A DNA stretch of 64,000 bases from Candidatus Scalindua rubra (GTDB lineage: Bacteria; Planctomycetota; Brocadiia; Brocadiales; Scalinduaceae). Of the stretch, positions 44,458-52,980 are shown in pieces. Position 1 is the first letter of the stretch. Each line of letters starts with the position of its first letter. Both the position numbers and the translations under genes were made by a program. Location of the stretch: contig MAYW01000003.1 in assembly GCA_001723765.1 (NCBI GenBank), positions 1 to 64,000 on the forward strand. The letters are read 5' to 3'. A model generated the notes under the pieces. That model was not told the DNA's origin. It made no database searches and saw nothing but the letters and a program-made list of their open reading frames with translations.

Positions 44458-45210
44458 TTATGATTTATTACGGTATGAATGTTTGAAATGTTTATCGTAT
44501 AGTTTTGAATATTCGAAGTTTTTGGAAAGCACATCACCTACAATAATTATTGCAGTTTTTTTGATACCATTCTGAATTGTTTTATCAACAACATCGTTAA
44601 GATTGGAAATGATAACCTTTTCATCCTTCCAGCTTGCTTTATATACAATTGCAACAGGGCAATAAGCTCCATAGACAGGTTTAAGTATGTCTACAACTTT
44701 ATTAATTTCCTTAATGCTCAAGAAGATGCATAGTGTTGCTTTTGATTTTGCGAGTATTTCTAATCCTTCTGTTTCTGGTACAGGAGTATTTCCTTCGATG
44801 CGTGTTATTATTACGGTTTGTGATACACCTGGTAAAGTGAGTTCCTGTTTTAAAGTTGATGCTGCTGCAAGAAACGAGCTCACGCCAGGTACTATTTCAT
44901 AATCTATGCCGCGTTTGTCCAGCTCTAACATTTGCTCTTGTATAGCCCCATATATTGATGGGTCACCTGTGTGAACCCTCGCAACATCTTCATTCTTTGC
45001 TTTCGCTTCTTCCATTACGGCTATAATTTCCTCCAGGGTCATTGATGCAGAATCGTATTTCCTGGCATCCTTACTGCAGTACTTAAGTATATCAGGATTT
45101 ACAAGTGATCCTGCATATATACAATATCCTGATCTTTCAATTATTTTTTTTCCTTTTACGGTTATGAGTTCAGGGTCACCAGGGCCTGCACCGATAAAAT
45201 ATACTTTCAT
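44458..45210 (-). CDS. cobM: Precorrin-4/cobalt-precorrin-4 C11-methyltransferase CobM/CbiF
   Basis: 250 aa. MKVYFIGAGPGDPELITVKGKKIIERS and YAGSLVNPDIL are the tetrapyrrole-methylase start. VARVHTGDPSIYGAIQEQM and YEIVPGVSSFLAAASTLKQELTLPGVSQTVI are typical of the C11 enzyme. It methylates precorrin-4 with SAM. Part of a corrinoid set spread over the window (cobO, cobD, cobQ, cbiB). It precedes no other cob gene directly; the next gene upstream is pit. Confidence 0.93.
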   Translation of the reverse strand: MKVYFIGAGPGDPELITVKGKKIIERSGYCIYAGSLVNPDILKYCSKDARKYDSASMTLEEIIAVMEEAKAKNEDVARVHTGDPSIYGAIQEQMLELDKRGIDYEIVPGVSSFLAAASTLKQELTLPGVSQTVIITRIEGNTPVPETEGLEILAKSKATLCIFLSIKEINKVVDILKPVYGAYCPVAIVYKASWKDEKVIISNLNDVVDKTIQNGIKKTAIIIVGDVLSKNFEYSKLYDKHFKHSYRNKS

Positions 45211-45217
45211 AGTATTT

Positions 45218-46642
45218 TCAGGAAAATGACAATTTGATTATATAATAGAATACCGCTGTCAATAATGCTGAGGCAGGAATTGTAAACACCCATGAGATGA
45301 CTATCTCGCTAATAGTTCTCAGATTTAAAGAGCTTAAGCCTCTGGCAAGTCCCACACCTAGAACGGCTCCGACCAGAGTATGGGTTGTTGATACCGGTAA
45401 AGCAAGTTTGGATGCCAAAACAATTGTTATAGCGGCCCCGAATTCAGCAGCAAAACCCCTCGTGGGAGTTAATTCAGTAATATACTTTCCAACGGTTTCA
45501 ATGACACGCCATCCCCATGTGGCAAGCCCAATAACAATACCCAACCCTCCTAATAAGAGAATTAATAAAGGAACCTGGGCCTTCATTTCCACAACGCCCG
45601 ATTTTATTGCAGAGAGAACTCCTGCTAATGGTCCAATAGCGTTAGCCACGTCATTAGCTCCATGAGCAAAAGCGACAAAGCTGGCGCTCAAAATTTGCAA
45701 ATAAATAAAAATCTTTTCTACTGTTTGATAATCGGCGCTGATATGTTTTTTATGAGAGTATGTTTCAAATTGATTAGAGATGTTTTCTGACTTACCCAAT
45801 AAATGGGTGACTTCGTCAGAAAGTTCTCCCGTAACGGATTCTTTAACCCTTCTAAGATGCATCACTACCTTTTGAATGCTTCTCTCTACTTTCGGATCAA
45901 CAAACTCATTTTCTTCTATTTCGGATTTAGGAGATTTAATTCTATTGACCAGAGGTATACTGATAAGCGCACCTAATAATCCTACCAGGCAAGCAAGTAT
46001 CAGGGCATGAATGAAAGGCAGATCGAGGTGAAGATTCTTTAATCCCTTGAAAACCATCACCAGTGTCAATATTCCAACAACAAAAAATACTAAAAATGGT
46101 GTCATCCTTTTTGCTGATATGACTGGAGTTTTAGAATAAAAAATAATTCTTCTCAAAAGGCAAAATACCAAAAAAGAAATTGCTCCACTTAGAATAGGTG
46201 ATACTACCCAACTAGCGGCAATCTGCGATACTTTGTTCCAGTGAACGGAGGCAAAACCGCTGAAGATAATGCCGAATCCCAAAACAGCGCCAACGATCGA
46301 ATGAGTGGTAGAGACAGGCCATCCTTTATATGAAGCAATATTCAGCCATGTGCCGGCGGCCAATAACGCTGCGATCATCCCATAGATATAACTATTTGGA
46401 TCTCCAGAAAATATAACTGGATCGACAATTCCCTTTCTGACAGTGTTTGTGACGTGAGAACCAACTAAAAAGGCCCCAGCGAATTCCATGAGGGCGGCGA
46501 CGAGGATTGCCTGTTTAAGGGTTAAAGCCCCTGAACCGACTGATGTCCCCATGGCATTTGCAACATCATTTGCGCCAATATTCCAGGCCATATAAAAGCT
46601 GATGGACAAGGCGACAATAATGAGTATCATTTCAGGATTCAA
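45218..46642 (-). CDS. pit: PiT-family inorganic phosphate transporter
   Basis: 474 aa, about ten transmembrane segments. Both inverted-repeat signatures are present: AWNIGANDVANAMGTSVGSGALT and AFAHGANDVANAIGPLAGVLSA, each with GANDVANA. Substrate is phosphate with Na+ or H+. A charged insert (residues 235-310) lies on the cytoplasmic side. The PhoU-like partner lies just upstream (18-base gap), the usual arrangement. Confidence 0.95.
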   Translation of the reverse strand: MNPEMILIIVALSISFYMAWNIGANDVANAMGTSVGSGALTLKQAILVAALMEFAGAFLVGSHVTNTVRKGIVDPVIFSGDPNSYIYGMIAALLAAGTWLNIASYKGWPVSTTHSIVGAVLGFGIIFSGFASVHWNKVSQIAASWVVSPILSGAISFLVFCLLRRIIFYSKTPVISAKRMTPFLVFFVVGILTLVMVFKGLKNLHLDLPFIHALILACLVGLLGALISIPLVNRIKSPKSEIEENEFVDPKVERSIQKVVMHLRRVKESVTGELSDEVTHLLGKSENISNQFETYSHKKHISADYQTVEKIFIYLQILSASFVAFAHGANDVANAIGPLAGVLSAIKSGVVEMKAQVPLLILLLGGLGIVIGLATWGWRVIETVGKYITELTPTRGFAAEFGAAITIVLASKLALPVSTTHTLVGAVLGVGLARGLSSLNLRTISEIVISWVFTIPASALLTAVFYYIIKLSFS

Positions 46643-46660
46643 GTGGCGCTCTCTTTAGTA

Positions 46661-47335
46661 TCATTCAAGGTCGAGTAGGTTGCGAATACGGTGGGCTAAT
46701 TTTTCGGAAGTGTTAGATAATGTTCTTATTTCTCTTAGAATTGTTAACCACAATTGGAACTCCCCATGTGAAAAATGCTCTTCATTGCTGAATATGTTCT
46801 TAAGTAACTGTCTTTGAGACAAATCGGCTTCATGCTCCTTTAGGGCTACTTTGTTAACCATAGACTTGACTTTTTCAGCCTCACTACCGGTAAAAGACGT
46901 TTCAAGTAAATTATCAAACTCATCAATGATAATTTTAATGAGTTCATAAGTTTCTAAATTCTTTTTTAAAAAGTTTTTGAAGTCATCTTTAAAAACTTCT
47001 TTTAATGTGAGTTCTTTAAGTGTCAGCAATATTCCGACATCTTCACAGTCGTCTGCTATGTCATCTTGCAATGATAAGATTTCTAATAATGCGCCTTTGC
47101 TGATAGGCATAAATAGGCTGCTTGGAAGGTGATTTCGCAATTCATTCTTTGTAGTATCTGCTTGTGATTCGAGTTTTGAGATTTCTTTGGCTATTCGTGA
47201 GATAGATTCGGAATCGTTTTTTTCCAAAGCCTCAAATATCTCTTTTACTTTATCAACACATTCATTTACATCCTGCATATGCTTTTGCAGTGGAGCGAAT
47301 GGAGATTTTGCAAACAATTTTGCCAGTGTTCTCAT
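46661..47335 (-). CDS. DUF47 PhoU-like phosphate-transport regulator
   Basis: 224 aa, helical DUF47/TIGR00153 family (LFAKSPFAPLQKHMQDVNECVDKVKEIFEAL ... KHEADLSQRQLLKNIF). E/D pairs in helix bundles bind metals as in PhoU. Paired with pit, it probably controls phosphate uptake in the cytoplasm. The start ATG 47335 lacks a clear SD. Confidence 0.9.
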   Translation of the reverse strand: MRTLAKLFAKSPFAPLQKHMQDVNECVDKVKEIFEALEKNDSESISRIAKEISKLESQADTTKNELRNHLPSSLFMPISKGALLEILSLQDDIADDCEDVGILLTLKELTLKEVFKDDFKNFLKKNLETYELIKIIIDEFDNLLETSFTGSEAEKVKSMVNKVALKEHEADLSQRQLLKNIFSNEEHFSHGEFQLWLTILREIRTLSNTSEKLAHRIRNLLDLE

Positions 47336-47546
47336 GCCGATTGATCAAAAAAAACAACAATCTGATAAATAATATTTTTCTTCTTTGTATTAAAACAAAA
47401 ACCCATACGATTTCAATAACTTTTTCAAATTTAAAACCATTAAACAGTTCGTTAAACGCATGCGTAGTAAATTTAAAATATAACCTTCAATTAATTATAT
47501 TTTTCTAATACCTCAAATAATGTCCTATTGAAATTTCTCTCATTTT

Positions 47547-47963
47547 TTATATCTTCTTTTTTATTATAGATAAAAGACTTTCAACGTTTAAATCGCTATG
47601 TTTCGCAATGAGGTCAAAATGAGAGTCGGCATGAATAAGGAGCGCATTTTCAGTTATGGCTGATGAGGCTATAAATACATCAGTAAAAGGAACCGTAATT
47701 CCCTTTCTTCGCAAATCGAAGGCTATTTTAGATGCATGATCCCATAATAACCACGTTGCCTCAATATAATAAAGGGCATCGAGTCGATTCTTAAGCCTCT
47801 CATATTCCTTTTTTGTCTTAGCGCCACCAAGAAGCTCAAGTTTTATAATTCCATTTATCGCAACCTCACTTTCTATAAGAACATTATTTACTTTATCCTT
47901 TATAACAGTATGATGCTTTTTCTTTAAAGCAAATAGCCATACAGAGGTGTCTATTATAACCAT
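47547..47963 (-). CDS. vapC: VapC-type PIN-domain toxin (RNase)
   Basis: 138 aa. The PIN-domain acidic residues are in VIIDTSVWLFAL (Asp), KLELLGGAKTKKEY (Glu), DVFIASSAI (Asp) and ALLIHADSHFDLIAKH (Asp). It is expected to cleave tRNA or rRNA when free of VapB. Two bases lie between its start and the vapB stop, so they are co-translated. This is the only toxin-antitoxin pair in the window with both partners intact. Confidence 0.9.
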   Translation of the reverse strand: MVIIDTSVWLFALKKKHHTVIKDKVNNVLIESEVAINGIIKLELLGGAKTKKEYERLKNRLDALYYIEATWLLWDHASKIAFDLRRKGITVPFTDVFIASSAITENALLIHADSHFDLIAKHSDLNVESLLSIIKKKI

Positions 47964-47965
47964 AA

Positions 47966-48172
47966 CTAAGATTTAGACCGTAATCTTTCAAGTTCTTTTA
48001 ACGTAAGATCAATATCGTACGTCCCGAGTTCCTGCCTTAAACGTTCTTGACTTCTCTTTCTAATGAGTTCCTTTAGTCCTTCCTCAATTACTTCCCTTTT
48101 TGTCTTTAAATTTGTTGCCTTAAGGGCTTCTTTTATGAGGTCATCATCCAAAAATACTGTCGTTTTACCCAT
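47966..48172 (-). CDS. vapB: VapB-type antitoxin (ribbon-helix-helix)
   Basis: 68 aa. MGKTTVFLDDDLIKEALKATNLKTKREVIEEGLKELIRK has the DxDLIxEALxxTxxKTKxEVVxxAL pattern of VapB antitoxins, followed by a basic tail that binds toxin. AGGAGG precedes the start. It neutralises VapC and represses the operon. Confidence 0.88.
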   Translation of the reverse strand: MGKTTVFLDDDLIKEALKATNLKTKREVIEEGLKELIRKRSQERLRQELGTYDIDLTLKELERLRSKS

Positions 48173-48347
48173 ATACGCCTCCTTATATTTCTTTATGATA
48201 CATATTAATATACATATAATGATATGTCAAATAAAGTTTTATTATCTTGCTTAGTGAAGAACTTTATAACCCATCATTTATAAGACAAAACGTTTTTTCT
48301 GTTATCTGTTATACCCCACATAATTCAGACAAAATAAGCACTTCCGT

Positions 48348-50081
48348 TTACACCAGAAACTTACACTTTTTCTTATAAAATCCTGAAAAATCTTTAGCAT
48401 CATTGATCATCTCTTTAGCCTGTTTTCTTGTTACGTCGGTCTTTTCTGTACCCCTGATCATTTCTGCAATTTCTTCAAGACGCTCTTTCGTTGAAAGTGT
48501 TTCAACGGTTACAAAGGTTTTATTGTTCTTAGCATATTTATTGACTTTAAGATGTTGTTCTGCATAGCTGGCTATCTGGGGCAGATGAGTAACGCAAATA
48601 ATCTGATGAGATTGTGAAACCAATTTTAGTTTTTCACCAATTATTCTTCCTATTCTTCCTCCAATGTTTGCATCAATTTCGTCGAATACAAGGGCTGGTG
48701 TTTGATCTGCCAACGCAAGATGTCGTTTTAGTGCCAGCATAATTCTAGAAATTTCACCACCTGATGCAATCTTCCTGAGTGGTTTAATATCTTCGCCAGG
48801 ATTGGACGAGAACATAAATTCTACACGATCAAACCCTGAACTATTGGCATCTTCTAATATAAATTGTTCTTCATCAGTCGTATCTATCGTTGAGATATTA
48901 ATATCAAATCTTCCGTTAGTTATACCCAGGTCTGCCAATTCCTTTTTGATAAGAACAGATAGTTTTTTACTTGTTTTTTTGCGAAATTGAGTTAGTTCCT
49001 TGCCTGTATTTATGACGGTCTTTCTCAATTGCTTTAATTCTTTTTCAGTGCTATCAAGGGTTTCGTTTTCCCTTGATAATTGTTCCAGTTTGACTTTAGA
49101 TTCCTCACAGTAAGAAAGGATGTCACCTATCGTTTCACCATATTTGCTTTTAAGTCTTCGAATGGTTTCAATCCGTTCTTCAATCTGCTCTAATCGCTCA
49201 GGATCATAGTCATACTTTTCTACATTATTTCTTAGAGAATTAGCTATGTCTTCTAATTGATAAATAGATTGATTACAAACTTCTATAGTATTTTCAAAAC
49301 TTTTGTCTATACCCTTAATCTTGCATAGTTCATTTGCAACCTCTCTTAATCTTGCAATTATGGAATTATCTGATTCGTATAAGCTATTAGAACAATATGA
49401 TAATGCATTTTGTATCTTCTCTGAATTTGCAAGGATGTAGCGTTCTTCTTCTAAGGTGTCCATTTCATCGGGTTTTAGATGGGTACTTTCGATCTCATTT
49501 ATCTCATAATGGTAAAGCTCAATCTGTTTTTTCCTTTCGTGTTGTTGATTTGTTAATGAATGTAATAGCTTTTCTTTTTCCACTGCTTTACTGTAAATCT
49601 TCGAATATTTAGTCCGATAATCATCCAGTTTCCCAAAGCCGTCAAGGATAACGAGTTGTTGTAACGGATTTGTTAATGACTCGTGTTCATGCTGACCATG
49701 TATATTAACCAGTAATTCGCCAATCTCTTTCAACAGAGAGACGGTTATTGGCTGGTTATTGAGTCTATAACGATTTCGACCATTTTGGTCTAAGCTTCTT
49801 TGAATAATGATTTCTTCATCTGAGAAATTATCTATGCGTTCTTTTATGCCTTTAAGAACATGTCCATTATTTATGGTAAATACTCCACTTATGGATACTT
49901 CTTTTTTATTATCTCTGACAATTTCATTTGTAGCTCGACTTCCAAGGAGAAAATTCAAGGCGCCAATTATTAATGATTTACCGACTCCCGTGGTTCCGGT
50001 AAAGATATTCAAGCCTTTTTCAAACTTAATCGTAATATTATCAATAAGGGCAAAATTTGAGATGTAAAGTTCGCTTAGCAT
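48348..50081 (-). CDS. recN: DNA repair protein RecN
   Basis: 577 aa SMC-like ATPase. Walker A is GTTGVGKSLIIGAL (Thr in place of the usual Glu of GETGAGKS). Long coiled-coil arms run from about 155 to 340 (KAVEKEKLLHSLTNQQHERKKQIELYHY). The signature ASGGEISRIMLALKRHLA and Walker B PALVFDEIDANIGG are complete. It works in recombinational repair of double-strand breaks. The start has no SD. Confidence 0.95.
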   Translation of the reverse strand: MLSELYISNFALIDNITIKFEKGLNIFTGTTGVGKSLIIGALNFLLGSRATNEIVRDNKKEVSISGVFTINNGHVLKGIKERIDNFSDEEIIIQRSLDQNGRNRYRLNNQPITVSLLKEIGELLVNIHGQHEHESLTNPLQQLVILDGFGKLDDYRTKYSKIYSKAVEKEKLLHSLTNQQHERKKQIELYHYEINEIESTHLKPDEMDTLEEERYILANSEKIQNALSYCSNSLYESDNSIIARLREVANELCKIKGIDKSFENTIEVCNQSIYQLEDIANSLRNNVEKYDYDPERLEQIEERIETIRRLKSKYGETIGDILSYCEESKVKLEQLSRENETLDSTEKELKQLRKTVINTGKELTQFRKKTSKKLSVLIKKELADLGITNGRFDINISTIDTTDEEQFILEDANSSGFDRVEFMFSSNPGEDIKPLRKIASGGEISRIMLALKRHLALADQTPALVFDEIDANIGGRIGRIIGEKLKLVSQSHQIICVTHLPQIASYAEQHLKVNKYAKNNKTFVTVETLSTKERLEEIAEMIRGTEKTDVTRKQAKEMINDAKDFSGFYKKKCKFLV

Positions 50082-50515
50082 GATTTATGTCTCTAGAAAA
50101 TTCGATTTTAGACAAGATTTACAGGATTAAATCTAATGGGACGCCGACTTTCGCAGATGCTCTCAGATAAGAAGTTATAGTTAAAAAATAATTTCCTAAC
50201 CACTAGCTAACAAATACTTAATATGGAAATATTCTCATCCTCAAGTTCCAGCTTTTGTTTTCCTTTGCGTTCCTGACGCTTCTGTGAAGGGTTAGTTTGA
50301 AAAATCCTACAAATCCTGTGTATCCCGTCTAGAAATAGCAGAATGCGCTAATTTATAATAATAAAAATCTTTTTGTTTACCAGAAAAAACCATAATTCAT
50401 ACATCAATTTTTAATTGATTTAAATACTTTATTAATTTAAGATGCTAAATATTAAGAAGCCATAATAAACATAATATCTTATATTAATCGTTAGCACAAA
50501 TTAAAGGATTTAAAA
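50082..50515. repeat. Non-coding stretch before DUF4160 with direct repeat copy 1 (50421-50488)
   Basis: The 68-base segment from TAAATACTTTATTAATT to ATCTTATATTAAT recurs at 51128-51195 with two substitutions by my reading. Earlier text (50100-50340) contains remnants such as ACAAATCCTGTGTATCCCG of the cassette-terminal type. The repeat ends about 28 bases before DUF4160, so it could hold a promoter. Confidence 0.65.
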
Positions 50516-50776
50516 ATGCCGATAATTTCCCAATTTTTTGGTATTATAATCAGAATGTTTTATGATGAGCATAACCCTCCTCATTTGCATTCAGAATATC
50601 AAGGGAATAAAGCGGTCTTTGATTTTAACGGTAATATTGTTAAGGGAAATTTGAAATCAAAAACAGCAATAAAACTTGTTCGTGAATGGATAGATTTACA
50701 TGTTAACGAGCTTGAAGAAGATTGGGAATTAGCAAGAGAAGGAAAAGAAATAAGAAAAATTGACCCATTAGCCTAA
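50516..50776 (+). CDS. DUF4160 protein
   Basis: 86 aa. [36 protein letters not shown] matches DUF4160, and the Asp, His, Pro-His motif ([10 protein letters not shown]) is complete. Paired ten bases before the DUF2442 gene, as in many bacteria, where it may be a toxin-antitoxin-like module (unproven). It is flanked on both sides by a 68-base direct repeat. Confidence 0.85.
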   Translation: MPIISQFFGIIIRMFYDEHNPPHLHSEYQGNKAVFDFNGNIVKGNLKSKTAIKLVREWIDLHVNELEEDWELAREGKEIRKIDPLA

Positions 50777-50786
50777 GGAGAAAAAC

Positions 50787-51044
50787 ATGTGGAATATGAA
50801 TGATATTATAAAGATTAAATATAAAAATAATCATGTATATTTTGTAGAATTTGATGATGGATCCAAAGGGGATGTAGACTTTTCCGAATATTTAGACAAA
50901 GGGCCAATATTTAAACCATTGCATGATATTAATTTCTTTAAGAAAGCAATAATAGACGGAGGTACCATAAGTTGGCCTAATGGAGCAGACATTGCACCAG
51001 AAACAATATATGAAAAACTATTGCTAACAAGTCGCTTAAGCTAA
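50787..51044 (+). CDS. DUF2442 protein, partner of DUF4160
   Basis: 85 aa. Has [27 protein letters not shown] and [18 protein letters not shown], the DUF2442 core. AAGGAG upstream. Similar to the lone copy at 38959. It may bind or neutralise the DUF4160 protein. Confidence 0.85.
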   Translation: MWNMNDIIKIKYKNNHVYFVEFDDGSKGDVDFSEYLDKGPIFKPLHDINFFKKAIIDGGTISWPNGADIAPETIYEKLLLTSRLS

Positions 51045-51127
51045 CCCCTTAATTATTGAGTTTTCGATTATCTTGATACTCCATTAATGTTTTATTATTA
51101 TTGGGAAAGGAGGGAAAGACACTAAAT

Positions 51128-51195
51128 TAAATACCTTATTAATTTAAGATGCTAAATATTAAGAAACCATAATAAACATAATATCTTATATTAAT
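51128..51195. repeat. 68-bp direct repeat copy 2
   Basis: Nearly identical to 50421-50488 (two differing bases), in the same orientation. It lies before the nuclease gene as the first copy lies before DUF4160. Either a duplicated promoter, or the scar of an insertion or recombination of the module between. Confidence 0.7.
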
Positions 51196-51263
51196 AGTCG
51201 TAACGAGAGAAAATAAGGGGCAATTATAGATTATTGTTTAGTCATCTAAAAGAAGCTAAAAGA

Positions 51264-51935
51264 ATGTCGATGGGTTATGAAGACGTTATTGAAAATCATC
51301 GGGCAATTTTGGTAGAAGCAGGGGCTACTAACGTCTCAGCTTATATCGATAAACTATGTTCCAACCATAATAATAATGACGTCTTTGCTGACTTATTGTT
51401 TGAAGGCCGTTCAGCACTGATGTTTCTAAAGAATGGCTTTTTGGTCGAAATGCAAGAAAGTCCAGATATTAATATAGGGTTTGCAGGGTATCAGTTGTAT
51501 GCTGAGGTAAAACATTTTCGATTGAAAGAGCAAGATAGAATCGACCAAGTGAATATGGAAGCTTTTCAAGACGAACTTATACCCTATGGTGATACCGTTC
51601 CGAGTGAAGTGGTTGCTGCATGGGATCAAGTTGTTCAGGTAGCTAAACGAAAGATAAAGCAGTACCATAAGAATGCTCCATACATTTTGGTTATTGGAAG
51701 CAGTAGTCCAAACTGTATAGATGATTCAATAATACGAACGGCAATTAATATTATTACTGAAAAAATATCTAATGGGAGTTGGCCACAATTGAAAAAACTA
51801 AGTGGCATACTTCTTATCAGTCCAGAATATAACATAGGGGGAAAGCGTAATGTATACTTTTATTATGCACATACTGTAGGGAATCCGCTGACACAAACTA
51901 TTATAGAAAAGCTAAGTTCTATTCAAATAGGATAA
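51264..51935 (+). CDS. Putative PD-(D/E)XK restriction-like endonuclease
   Basis: 223 aa from ATG 51264, ahead of a less likely TTG. Residues 67-83 read PDINIGFAGYQLYAEVK, an exact PD-(x)12-E-V-K nuclease motif, with preceding helix (DVFADLLFEGRSALMFLKNGF). Later PYILVIGSSSPNCIDDS and GILLISPEYN are plausible core strands. There is no methyltransferase nearby, so a solitary nuclease or part of a defence unit is likely. The HNH gene follows after 19 bases. Confidence 0.6.
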   Translation: MSMGYEDVIENHRAILVEAGATNVSAYIDKLCSNHNNNDVFADLLFEGRSALMFLKNGFLVEMQESPDINIGFAGYQLYAEVKHFRLKEQDRIDQVNMEAFQDELIPYGDTVPSEVVAAWDQVVQVAKRKIKQYHKNAPYILVIGSSSPNCIDDSIIRTAINIITEKISNGSWPQLKKLSGILLISPEYNIGGKRNVYFYYAHTVGNPLTQTIIEKLSSIQIG

Positions 51936-51954
51936 AAGGATGAGGACATGATAA

Positions 51955-52798
51955 ATGAAAGAGAAACTTTGGCAAAGGATATACTCTCACTTCTATAACA
52001 TTTTCGATGAATATCTGAAAAAATACCCTTTAAAAAAATTATAAAGAACATAACGCCTTACTTGATGTTCGTAATCTTGTCGTTAGTTCCGTAGAAAATT
52101 TATTAAACGAGCCTGCTATAAGAAAAAAATATGATGTTTCCGTTGATTCTTTAAGCTTGATTTCATTTTCAAAAAAAGAAGCCATAAATCCAAAAAACTC
52201 ATGGATCCCTATACCAAGCGAAAATAATGAAACACGACCTGCAGGGATAACCAATGAAGAATTCAAGGTATACTCAGAAGGTTTACAAAAACTTTTTACT
52301 AATGTAGGGCTGTATAATTCTTCTTTGTATCTTAATGTTCTTTCTTTATTTCGTGATGCATTCTTAAAACCCTCAGAGAATAGACCTTTTAGGTCTGGTA
52401 CATATGTTAGGCTGGAGTTTGGAGCAACAACAAGCGAGTCTGTAAAAAAACAGAATATTCCCTGTGAGATATGTGCTGAGAATAGAGCAACAGATATCTG
52501 TCATATTATTCCTAAAAGGCTTAGAGGCGTTCATGATATCGATAATGTTCTATATCTCTGTCCAACGCATCATCGTCTTTTTGACAACTGCATGTTAAGC
52601 AAAGATGAATGGGAAAAAATTGACTGGTGTAGTAAAAACGAGAAATCTCAAGTATATGCATTCAAAGTACTTAAAGTAGAGCAAGAGAAATTTTGGAGAA
52701 AAGTTGACTTAGGTTTATTTAAAAAACAAACAACATGGGAGATAGATATTTATAAGAATTATAACGATCATAAAAATGAGATTCAAAATAAAGATTAA
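51955..52798 (+). pseudogene. HNH endonuclease gene split by a frameshift
   Basis: Frame 1: MKEKLWQRIYSHFYNIFDEYLKKYP (from ATG 51955). In the A7 run at about 52034-52040 the frame changes. It continues as NYKEHNALLDVRNLVVSSVENLL and on to the C-terminus. The HNH core is IPCEICAENRATDICHIIPKRLRG with VLYLCPTHHRLFDN (CxxC, HIIP, CxxHH), around residues 140-190. A downstream TTG (52157) could restart the HNH half. The A7 tract makes a sequencing error possible. It follows the PD-(D/E)XK gene in the same operon. Confidence 0.7.
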
Positions 52799-52980
52799 GC
52801 CTAACAATCTCATGCACAGGAATGCGTGACCGCAGGTATCAAATTAACCTCTAATGTTTTGTGATGGGTGAGAGAGTGGGGCGTATCTTGACAAGATGTC
52901 CGAGAACATACAAAACTATCAAGAGGAGAGAAGGGAAGAAGACGGTCACTATTTGAGTCGTTAACTAAAATCTCTCACTT

